From assembly GCF_007004545.3 (NCBI RefSeq), contig NZ_CP045503.2:2946501-3010500 (forward strand): 64,000 nucleotides of DNA. The letters are read 5' to 3'. A program made the position numbers and the translations under genes. The notes under the pieces are model-generated. The model worked only from the letters and a program-made list of their open reading frames with translations, made no database searches and was not told where the DNA came from. How positions within the stretch are numbered: position 1 is the first letter of the stretch; every line of letters begins with the position of its first letter. Shown piece by piece: positions 19,455-28,598 of the stretch. Origin of the DNA: Shewanella eurypsychrophilus (GTDB taxonomy: Bacteria; Pseudomonadota; Gammaproteobacteria; Enterobacterales; Shewanellaceae).

Positions 19455-19691
19455 ATGTATAAGCGCACAAAAAAGTATCAACAGAAAGTTGACCAATCCT
19501 GCCTGCTTTGCATGCAAAAAGAACACGTTAAGCTTCAAGGCGATAATCTTGAAGCCCCTCATGATCTACCACCTTTGCGTCGAACGATTGTGATTACGGA
19601 TTATGATTTTGGCGAACCTATAGTTCATAAAATTGAGCAGATACGATGTGAGCGCATAGATTGTTATGACGCCTATGTCGATGGTAAATAA
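19455..19691 (+). CDS. Small hypothetical protein with CxxC, possibly truncated
   Basis: A 78-residue protein. A CLLC pair near residue 16 suggests metal binding. The C-terminal half reads LPPLRRTIVITDYDFGEPIVHK and IRCERIDCYDAYVDGK. It resembles, from memory, short proteins that accompany integrases inserted at ssrA in marine gammaproteobacteria, where the motif continues past VDGK. Here a TAA follows at once and the frame resumes as WRKNGG, so the gene may be cut short by a nonsense change. The tmRNA-like fragment lies 110 bp downstream, which fits such an island end. Confidence in function is low. Confidence 0.5.
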   Translation: MYKRTKKYQQKVDQSCLLCMQKEHVKLQGDNLEAPHDLPPLRRTIVITDYDFGEPIVHKIEQIRCERIDCYDAYVDGK

Positions 19692-19798
19692 TGGCGGAAA
19701 AATGGCGGTAAACATTACCACTCACTGATAGCATGTTACACCATCAAACTTTAACCATCTGAAAGTACAGCAGAACAAAGCAATACCAATGTCCTTCA

Positions 19799-19921
19799 TA
19801 GGATGTAGGCTTTTTGGACGCGGGTTCGACAAGTTTGTAGGGAACAAACTTGAACGTCGCTTGTGACGGCCCCGAAGGGGCGAGTATCAGGATGATACGA
19901 GTAAACCCGCCGTCTCCACCC
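19799..19921 (+). other. tmRNA 3'-end-like remnant split in the T-loop (possible attachment scar)
   Basis: GGATGTAGG at 19801 followed by TTTTTGGACGCGGGTTCGAC (to 19830) matches the last part of proteobacterial tmRNA up to the T-loop. The other half of the T-stem and the acceptor strand, CCCGCCGTCTCCACC, reappear at 19906-19920. The 75 bases between (19831-19905) form successive hairpins: AAGTTTGT/ACAAACTT, CGTC/GACG, GCCCC/GGGGC and GTATCA/TGATAC. There is no 5' half of tmRNA in the window. Integrative elements commonly use the ssrA 3' end as attachment site, so this is probably an old att scar; what the insert is remains unknown. Confidence 0.6.
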
Positions 19922-20155
19922 ATTGACACCCCGCTTTTTTACAGTCCACAATATTGATTTTAAAAGAGCCATAAGCCTCTAATGGCAACAAAGTGGCGAC
20001 AGCGCACTGCTATGCTTTAAAGTGTCGTGATTTAACGGCTATTCCAAATAACTGGGCGATCTTGGCTTTACATAAACGTTCGGTAAGTGCCCTCTATATA
20101 TCAGCCGCTGTGATCATCCGAGAACACACCTAATCCTGATTAATTAGACACAAAA

Positions 20156-20190
20156 AAGCCTGATAGAATCAATGCATCTCTATCAGGCTT
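20156..20190 (-). terminator. Intrinsic terminator of fadH
   Basis: AAGCCTGATAGA and TCTATCAGGCTT form a perfect 12-bp stem with an 11-base loop, followed on the minus strand by TTTTTTG. It lies 32 bp past the fadH stop. Confidence 0.85.
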
Positions 20191-20221
20191 TAATTACGAG
20201 CTTGAATCCAACTTTATACCG

Positions 20222-22249
<2,028 letters not shown>

Positions 22250-22414
22250 TCAAACATCCTTTTTAAACAAGTGATTTAAATCAGCATACCTGTTGTTCTG
22301 CATAAGCTCAATACTCTCAAGGCCAGGTCTTATTAGATTCCTTTACAATTCAATTACCCTAGTGAGGGGGTTTTCAGTTAGCATAGAGTTATTGGAGTAA
22401 TAAAGGAGTGGATA

Positions 22415-24256
22415 ATGTCCGCTAAACCCTCATTAATAAAGAGAATATTTTCAGTGATCTGGAAGACCATTAACGGCTTCCGAAAGCTGGTGCTTAACCT
22501 TTTCTTTTTTGGTCTCATTGCACTACTTATCGTCGCTATCGGTGGTGAAGAAGATGTAAAAGTAGAAAGTGGCTCAGCCTTAGTGCTCAACTTAGCAGGA
22601 TCTGTGGTTGAGCAAAAGCGTCAAGTTGACCCCATTGAAGCCGCGATGAAAAGCGGAAAAAGTAACGACGCTTCTAGCGAATTATTACTCGCCGACATTT
22701 TAAATGTTATCGATAACGCCGCAGCCGATGAGCGGATCTCATCAATAGTATTAGATATGGGCCATTTAAAATGGACCGGGATCAGCAAGCTTCAATCTAT
22801 CGGAGATGCCTTAAATCGCTTTAAAGCTTCTGGGAAGCCTATCATGGCCAAGGCCAACTGGTATGGTCAAAACCAGTACTTCTTAGCCAGCTTTGCCGAT
22901 ACCATCTACCTTAACCCGCAAGGCAGTGTCGAGTTAAAGGGACTGAGTCGCTATCGTCAATATTATAAGTCGGCATTAGATAAGCTAAAGATTAATGCGC
23001 ATATTTTCAGAGTGGGTACCTTTAAATCAGCAGTTGAGCCCTACATACGTGATGATATGTCTCCAGCCGCAAAAGAGGCCAATGCAGAGTTACTCAATGA
23101 TATTTGGGCCAGCTATACGGCTACGGTTTCAAAGAACAGAGACATAGACGCTGACCAACTCATGTTAAGTGCCGATGATTATCTAAAAGCATTAGATGCA
23201 GCCGACGGCAAGTCGGCAGATATGGCAATAAACATGAAGTGGGTCGATCAATTAGTGTCTACAGAAGGCTTTAGGCTCAAGATGATCGAAAGCGTCGGTA
23301 AAGCTGCTGAAGGCAACAGCTTTAAGCAGGTCAGCTTACATGATTATCAATCACTGATCTCAACACAGCCTAACCTACTGATACAAGATACTGTTGGCAT
23401 TATTATCGCCAAAGGCACCATACTTAATGGTAATCAACCCGCTGGACAAATTGGCGGAAAAAGCACGTCACAGTTACTGCGTAAAGCAAGGTTTGATGAT
23501 GAAGTCAAAGCGGTTGTTCTTCGTGTAGATAGCCCAGGTGGTAGTGCCTTTGCTTCAGAGCAGATCCGCCAGGAAGTGCTTGCGCTCAAAAACGCAGGTA
23601 AGCCAGTGGTAGTGAGCATGGGTAGCTATGCCGCCTCAGGTGGTTATTGGATCTCAGCCAGTGCAGATTATATCTATGCTACGCCAACAACCTTAACCGG
23701 TTCAATCGGCATCTTTGGCATGATCACAACATTTGAAGATTCACTCTCGAGCATAGGCATTCACACAGATGGTGTTGCCACCTCACAATGGACAGGCATC
23801 TCTGTTACGAAGGGATTAACGCCCGAGATAAAGAGTGTCATCCAACGTCATATTGAGCGTGGGTATCAAGACTTTATCTCTTTGGTCGCTACAGAGCGCG
23901 GAATGAGTATTAACGATGTTGATAACATTGCACAAGGTCGTGTATGGTCGGGTCGAAAAGCCTTAGAGCTAGGTCTTATCGATGAAATTGGCGACCTTGA
24001 CGCTGCCTTAGCAAAAGCCGCTGAAATAGCGGGACTCGATGAATTTGATAGCCAGATCATTGAGCAAGAGCTAACGCCTCAAGAGCTATTTATTCAAGAG
24101 ATGTTCGCCTCTGCAGCCGCATACTTGCCTCAGAGCACCATGGGTAACACAGTGTTCGAGCAGCTTCTGACTCAGTGGTCAGGTGTGATTGAAGAGTTCA
24201 ACTCGTTTGATGATCCAAATGGTATGTATCTCTACTGCGATAATTGTGATTTATAA
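22415..24256 (+). CDS. sppA: Signal peptide peptidase SppA, 67-kDa type
   Basis: A 613-residue membrane-anchored serine protease that degrades signal peptides after export. One transmembrane helix (about residues 25-45, LNLFFFGLIALLIVAIGG) anchors it. It has tandem S49 domains. The general-base lysine is in RVGTFKSAVEPYIRDDMSP and the nucleophile serine in SMGSYAASGGYWIS, as in the E. coli Lys/Ser dyad. The start MSAKPSLIKRIFSVIW has AAAGGAG upstream. It is followed by its own terminator. Confidence 0.95.
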   Translation: MSAKPSLIKRIFSVIWKTINGFRKLVLNLFFFGLIALLIVAIGGEEDVKVESGSALVLNLAGSVVEQKRQVDPIEAAMKSGKSNDASSELLLADILNVIDNAAADERISSIVLDMGHLKWTGISKLQSIGDALNRFKASGKPIMAKANWYGQNQYFLASFADTIYLNPQGSVELKGLSRYRQYYKSALDKLKINAHIFRVGTFKSAVEPYIRDDMSPAAKEANAELLNDIWASYTATVSKNRDIDADQLMLSADDYLKALDAADGKSADMAINMKWVDQLVSTEGFRLKMIESVGKAAEGNSFKQVSLHDYQSLISTQPNLLIQDTVGIIIAKGTILNGNQPAGQIGGKSTSQLLRKARFDDEVKAVVLRVDSPGGSAFASEQIRQEVLALKNAGKPVVVSMGSYAASGGYWISASADYIYATPTTLTGSIGIFGMITTFEDSLSSIGIHTDGVATSQWTGISVTKGLTPEIKSVIQRHIERGYQDFISLVATERGMSINDVDNIAQGRVWSGRKALELGLIDEIGDLDAALAKAAEIAGLDEFDSQIIEQELTPQELFIQEMFASAAAYLPQSTMGNTVFEQLLTQWSGVIEEFNSFDDPNGMYLYCDNCDL

Positions 24257-24275
24257 GCTTTCTTAACCGAGTCAT

Positions 24276-24309
24276 AAAACCCGATAGGCTATTAGTCTAT
24301 CGAGTTTTT
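24276..24309 (+). terminator. Intrinsic terminator of sppA
   Basis: AAACCCGATAG and CTATCGAGTTT pair (one G-T) around GCTATTAGT and end in a T-run, 20 bp after the sppA stop. Confidence 0.75.
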
Positions 24310-24579
24310 ATACCAATTCCATTAAACATATGATCAATTCAGAGCTTTCTCAGGGCTTTAAATTCAAGGCGCATTGTTGACGAAATGGTTATTCCCTTTC
24401 GAGGCAATGCAACGCAGAAGTAGAAGCCCTGAGAAGCTCACGAAGTGCGGGTTTAAAAACACTTTAAGCTGCGAAAGTGGCTTTCGATATAGAATAACTA
24501 TTAGCTTCAATCCCCTTATCTTGCCTACAGCATTTTTAACTCCCGCTGAATGGTCACTTATTTAATGGAAATGGTATTA
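24309..24579. mobile_element. MITE-like element, 271 bp
   Basis: Terminal inverted repeats TATACCAATTCCATTAAA (24309-24326) and TTTAATGGAAATGGTATTA (24561-24579) match over 17-18 bases with one mismatch plus a one-base gap. The interior has no credible gene. Its left end abuts the T-run of the sppA terminator. The structure is that of a small non-autonomous transposon. No transposase in the window matches these ends. Confidence 0.65.
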
Positions 24580-24697
24580 CCTTTTATTCCTACTTCAAAT
24601 TTGATACAAATTTAATGGTGTAAAACCCCATAAATCATTGGGTGAATCCGCTCAAGCAAGTATACTTCTGCCAAATAGCGTCCATCAGAATATAAAA

Positions 24698-25711
24698 ATG
24701 ACCAAACGTTCCATATACGTCGCCTACACAGGCGGTACTATAGGTATGCAGAAAACCAGTCAAGGGTTTGCCCCAGTTTCAGGTTTCCTCACCGACTGTG
24801 TTAAATCTATGCCTGAGTTTTATCATGATGATATGCCGGAGTTTGTGATCCAGGAATATAGTCCACTGATTGATTCATCTGACATGGCGCCGACTGACTG
24901 GCAAATGATCGCTGATGACATTAAATTAAATTATGACAAATATGATGGCTTTGTCATTTTACATGGTACCGATACCATGGCATTCACCGCATCTGCCTTA
25001 TCATTTATGCTACAGGGACTATCAAAGCCGGTTATTGTCACGGGATCACAGATCCCATTGGCTCAGCTAAGATCAGATGGCCAAATAAATTTGCTCAACT
25101 CTCTGTATATTGCGGCTAATTATCCGGTCGCCGAAGTCTGCTTGTTTTTTAACAATAAGCTATTTCGCGGTAACCGTACCACTAAGGCCCATGCCGATGG
25201 TTTCGGTGCGTTTGCATCACCTAACTTCCCCTTATTACTGGAAGCGGGTATTCAGATCCGATTAAAAGCTGGAAAAATCACTAGACCTTCTAATAAATCA
25301 TTAATAGTGGCAAGGATCAGCCCGCAGCCGATTGGCGTGGTAACACTTTATCCTGGGATCACCACAGACATCATCGAGAACATTTTACAGCAACCGGTAA
25401 AAGCACTCATTTTACTCACTTATGGTGTCGGTAATGCCCCACAAAACCCTGCACTACTTAAGGTGTTATCTGATGCAAGCAAACGTGGAATTATAATTGT
25501 CAATTTAACCCAATGTTTACAGGGTAAAGTCAATATGTCAGGCTATGCGACAGGTAATGCTCTAGAAGCCGCTGGAGTGATAAGTGGCTCAGATATGACC
25601 ACAGAAGCTGCATTAACGAAACTGCATTATCTGTTGTCACAAGCAATGACCTCGAATGAAGTCAGACAAGCCATGCAACAAGATTTAGTTGGTGAATTGA
25701 GCGAAGATTAA
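24698..25711 (+). CDS. ansA: L-asparaginase, type I (cytoplasmic)
   Basis: The 337-residue enzyme hydrolyses asparagine to aspartate and ammonia. Both catalytic threonine motifs are present: YVAYTGGTIGM near the start and FVILHGTDTMAFTASAL near residue 90. I start it at the ATG at 24698 (MTKRSIYVAYTGGTIG), aligning with E. coli AnsA; the frame is open 20 codons upstream. No signal peptide is seen, in keeping with the type I cytoplasmic form. It converges with yeaC across a CTAG-rich palindrome. Confidence 0.95.
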   Translation: MTKRSIYVAYTGGTIGMQKTSQGFAPVSGFLTDCVKSMPEFYHDDMPEFVIQEYSPLIDSSDMAPTDWQMIADDIKLNYDKYDGFVILHGTDTMAFTASALSFMLQGLSKPVIVTGSQIPLAQLRSDGQINLLNSLYIAANYPVAEVCLFFNNKLFRGNRTTKAHADGFGAFASPNFPLLLEAGIQIRLKAGKITRPSNKSLIVARISPQPIGVVTLYPGITTDIIENILQQPVKALILLTYGVGNAPQNPALLKVLSDASKRGIIIVNLTQCLQGKVNMSGYATGNALEAAGVISGSDMTTEAALTKLHYLLSQAMTSNEVRQAMQQDLVGELSED

Positions 25712-25718
25712 CAAAGAC

Positions 25719-25745
25719 CCTAGGAGCTAGACACTAGCTCCTAGG
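25719..25745. repeat. CTAG-rich perfect palindrome between ansA and yeaC
   Basis: CCTAGGAGCTAG, loop ACA, then CTAGCTCCTAGG: a perfect 12-bp stem in the 42-bp gap between convergent genes. There is no T-run. It could block read-through in both directions. Confidence 0.65.
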
Positions 25746-25753
25746 ACCTGCTA

Positions 25754-26035
25754 TCAGAGATCTTTCTCTTTAAACTCGGCGATGGGCTCACCTTTGAACT
25801 GTTTCTTTAGCTGAGATTTAGACAACTCATTAAGCGCACCTTCGCTATTAATGGTTAAATGATCTGTCTGCTGTAAATGTCTTGCCTGATACAACATGAC
25901 TAATTGCATCGTAGATTCTACTTGCTCAGGTGAAAGCCGAGTACCATCTTCCCATTTGCCTAACTCAACACCACTAAGCAAACGCTCGTACACTTCACGA
26001 GGCATCTCGTTAATCATCTTATTAATATCTGTCAT
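25754..26035 (-). CDS. yeaC: DUF1315 family protein YeaC
   Basis: A 93-residue protein matching E. coli YeaC along its length: MPREVYERLLSGVELGKWEDG, then LSPEQVESTMQLVMLYQARHL and TINSEGALNELSKSQLKKQF. The function is unknown. Its ATG overlaps the stop codon of the upstream zinc-ribbon gene as ATGA, which indicates translational coupling. It ends close to the convergent ansA. Confidence 0.88.
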   Translation of the reverse strand: MTDINKMINEMPREVYERLLSGVELGKWEDGTRLSPEQVESTMQLVMLYQARHLQQTDHLTINSEGALNELSKSQLKKQFKGEPIAEFKEKDL

Positions 26036-26349
26036 ACTTTTTTCCGTTTATGCAGCACTATTCTTAATCTGGTAATTAAGTAGCCAACAAAACCAAAAAC
26101 AAAAAGACCACCAGCAATGTACGATCTCAGCCCTTCGGCTGGCTCTCCGCCCCAAAACCAAACCACCACCCCAGCAATGAATAAAGACATACACAAGAGA
26201 CTGTGATTCATCAACTGATTTGATCGCTTGATATTACTGATAACGTTCAGGGTTTCAGTATCACCGGTAAGGTTAGCGCTACAGTAACTGCACTTGGCTG
26301 CTTTACTGGATATTCGCTTATTACAACTTGGACATTCAATTAATGCCAT
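26032..26349 (-). CDS. Zinc-ribbon membrane protein of unknown function
   Basis: A 105-residue protein starting MALIECPSCNKRISSKAAKCSYC at the ATG at 26349. Two CxxC pairs near the N terminus form a zinc ribbon. Two hydrophobic helices follow (LLCMSLFIAGVVVWFWG and SYIAGGLFVFGFVGYLI), then a basic tail RLRIVLHKRKKV. It is probably an inner-membrane protein with the ribbon in the cytoplasm. It is coupled to yeaC through an ATGA overlap. Confidence 0.75.
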   Translation of the reverse strand: MALIECPSCNKRISSKAAKCSYCSANLTGDTETLNVISNIKRSNQLMNHSLLCMSLFIAGVVVWFWGGEPAEGLRSYIAGGLFVFGFVGYLITRLRIVLHKRKKV

Positions 26350-26414
26350 TACTACCTCAAAATGCAATACACCAAATTGGCTAAGGCAAAAGTGTGCCTT
26401 AGCCTCAATAGTGA

Positions 26415-27542
26415 TTATCTTAGGTCATCGACAACGGCAAGCATAGCGGTTAGCGATGCTTCACCCAGATAAATCGAGCGTTCAGGAGACCAGCCAGCCA
26501 TTGGATCGGCTAGGTTGTCGTTATCCTTAAATGGCATTTCCAAGGTGTTAGAAAGGCATTGGAATGTCTCAGCAACCCAGTTAGAGGCCACGGTTAGATT
26601 TGCCTTGCCAGGCTCATCTTTGTCGTAACCAAATTCAGTTTGAAAATCAGCACTTGTCAGTGATAGCGCGTCAACAAACGTTTGTTGTAATGCAGCCATC
26701 TTATCGTTATAACAAGGGACACCTTCACAGCCTGCAAGGAAGACGAAAGGCAGGCCTTCATCGCCATGCACATCATAGAAAAGATCGACACCGGTCTCTT
26801 TCATCTTGTTCGTGACGTGGAATACTTCAGGGCTTTTCTCTAGTGATGGGCTCTGCCATTCACGGTTAAGGTTAACGCCTGCAGCATTGGTTCTTAAATG
26901 GCCTCTGACACTGCCATCTGGATTCATATTTGGCACTATGTAAAAGTTAGCTTTATCTAATAAAGCTTTTGCATTGGCACAATCACTGTCTAAAAGGTTA
27001 TTGATAAACCCTTCGACTAACCATTCAGCCATGGTTTCGCCGGGATGCTGACGAGCGGTTATCCAGATATTAGCTTTAGACTCATCACCGTCGCCGATTT
27101 TAACTAAGCTTAAGTCACGATCATCCAGTGTAAGACCTAAATGTTCAAGACTCACTAATGGATGAATTTGAACAGCAGCAAGCAGATCTTGGTGACGCTC
27201 ATAGCTATAAGGAGCAAAGTAAGCAATTTGAATCGAATCACAGTCAAGATCGACTGCTATGGTCAGCTTACCGTCCTTGTATTCAGTAGGAAGTCTGAAC
27301 CAATGTTGTCTGTCATAGGTTGCAACAGCTTGATAGTTTTCCCAGCCCTTTGGGTAAGATGCCGATCCTGCATTGATAATATTCAGTATATATCGATTAC
27401 CCACTTCACCATCAAGGCGAAAGTTAAACCACTGGTAAAACTCTCCACCAACATCTGGGCGAATGGCTAACTGTACATCATTAATATCGTCTTGATTGAT
27501 GACTTCAATATTTCCGCCATCAAAATTAGCACTGATCCGCAT
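26415..27542 (-). CDS. M14 family zinc carboxypeptidase (cytosolic CCP-like)
   Basis: A 375-residue protein, start MRISANFDGGNIEVI at 27542. An N-terminal beta-rich domain of about 110 residues precedes the M14 catalytic domain, as in cytosolic carboxypeptidases. Zinc ligands are in ARQHPGETMAEW (H-x-x-E) and in FYDVHGDEG (His). NMNPDGS and LNREWQ are substrate-binding motifs, and the catalytic Glu is in LEMPFKD. No signal peptide is seen. The natural substrate is not known for most bacterial members. Confidence 0.88.
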   Translation of the reverse strand: MRISANFDGGNIEVINQDDINDVQLAIRPDVGGEFYQWFNFRLDGEVGNRYILNIINAGSASYPKGWENYQAVATYDRQHWFRLPTEYKDGKLTIAVDLDCDSIQIAYFAPYSYERHQDLLAAVQIHPLVSLEHLGLTLDDRDLSLVKIGDGDESKANIWITARQHPGETMAEWLVEGFINNLLDSDCANAKALLDKANFYIVPNMNPDGSVRGHLRTNAAGVNLNREWQSPSLEKSPEVFHVTNKMKETGVDLFYDVHGDEGLPFVFLAGCEGVPCYNDKMAALQQTFVDALSLTSADFQTEFGYDKDEPGKANLTVASNWVAETFQCLSNTLEMPFKDNDNLADPMAGWSPERSIYLGEASLTAMLAVVDDLR

Positions 27543-27644
27543 ATCATTTCCTTTAATTGATCTAAGAAGGTGAGCCACTTCAAATTATCGACTCAATAGA
27601 TTGGCTATAGGATAAACGAAAATGATCACTTGGGCAGCCAAAAA

Positions 27645-27674
27645 AACAAAAAAGCCACAACGAGTGTGGCTTTT
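27645..27674 (-). terminator. Intrinsic terminator after the response regulator gene
   Basis: AAGCCACA and TGTGGCTT form an 8-bp stem with a 5-base loop (27652-27672). On the minus strand TTTTTTGTTTTTT follows. Confidence 0.8.
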
Positions 27675-27694
27675 ATATGCGCTAATAGAAATGA

Positions 27695-28381
27695 TCACCA
27701 ATTAGCAAAGCTGTAACCTTGTCCTCTCACAGTATTGATTAAGGTCTTAGGCAACTGAGTATCTGCCAACTTACGACGAGTATTGCTAATATGCATATCC
27801 AAATTTCGATCAAATTGACCTAGATCTTTTTGCAGTACGCTTCGTTGTAACTCCTGTTTAGTGATCACTTCTCCCTTACGTTCAAATAAATACTTAAACA
27901 ATTTGAACTCAGTTTGAGTCAGTGTCACCTTTCTCGATGCTATCGACACACAATATAGAGTATCGTCAAATTTCACCTCACTGTCTGTAGGGGGTATTGA
28001 CACTAATTGTTGCTCAGCTCGAGTTAACTCTACACGTCGTTGTAATGCTATCATGCGGACTAAAAGCTCCTTTACGCTAAAAGGCTTAGTGAGAAAGTCA
28101 TCTGCTCCAAGTTCATAGCCTTTAATTCTTTCATCTTCATTATCGATGGCAGAAATAACTATCACTGGAATTTGATCTTTTCTCGCAGCCAATAAACCAA
28201 ATCCATCTAATTTCGGCATCATGATATCTAATAGAATAATGTCAGGGAGATCCTTCTCTAATATTGCTAATGCTTCAAAACCATCCTCAGCACAGACAAT
28301 ATCGTGTCCTTCAGCCTCTAACGCTTCCTCAAGTAATTCCCTAAACACTAAATCATCATCGACCAATAATATTTTGCTCAT
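27695..28381 (-). CDS. OmpR/PhoB-family response regulator, orphan
   Basis: A 228-residue two-domain regulator starting MSKILLVDDD at 28381. The receiver domain has the acidic pocket DDD, phospho-acceptor Asp in IILLDIMMPKLDG and Lys in LTKPFS. The winged-helix DNA-binding domain spans roughly 135-228 and ends INTVRGQGYSFANW. Its recognition region (FDRNLDMHISNTRRKL) resembles CpxR. No sensor kinase lies beside it. The segment between alpha-3 and beta-4 (LLAARKDQIPVIVISA) is slightly shorter than in CpxR. Its target genes cannot be read from the window. Confidence 0.88.
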   Translation of the reverse strand: MSKILLVDDDLVFRELLEEALEAEGHDIVCAEDGFEALAILEKDLPDIILLDIMMPKLDGFGLLAARKDQIPVIVISAIDNEDERIKGYELGADDFLTKPFSVKELLVRMIALQRRVELTRAEQQLVSIPPTDSEVKFDDTLYCVSIASRKVTLTQTEFKLFKYLFERKGEVITKQELQRSVLQKDLGQFDRNLDMHISNTRRKLADTQLPKTLINTVRGQGYSFANW

Positions 28382-28523
28382 TTCACCAATACTGCGAATG
28401 CGAACTATTGTCATTAACACTACTATAGCTAGTCGTTCAGTTCCAGTTGTTTTTTATTTAAATGTGAGCTGTACTAGTTATTTAAACTAAATAGAAGGGT
28501 TAACACTTTGTTAAAACTCTACA

Positions 28524-28560
28524 CAAAAAAAAAGACCAGAAAAACTCTGGTCTTTTTTTC
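28524..28560 (-). terminator. Bidirectional-type terminator after the DUF885 gene
   Basis: AAAGACCAGA and TCTGGTCTTT form a perfect stem around AAAAC, with an A-run on one side and a T-run on the other, so it can work in both directions. It lies 38 bp past the DUF885 stop. Confidence 0.85.
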
Positions 28561-28598
28561 ACCGACTGTACGCTAAACAGTCAAGTATCTGATGTCAT

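Noticed and set aside
24374..24565. 63-codon open frame downstream of sppA
   Set aside because: It lies wholly inside the MITE and shows no protein-like features.
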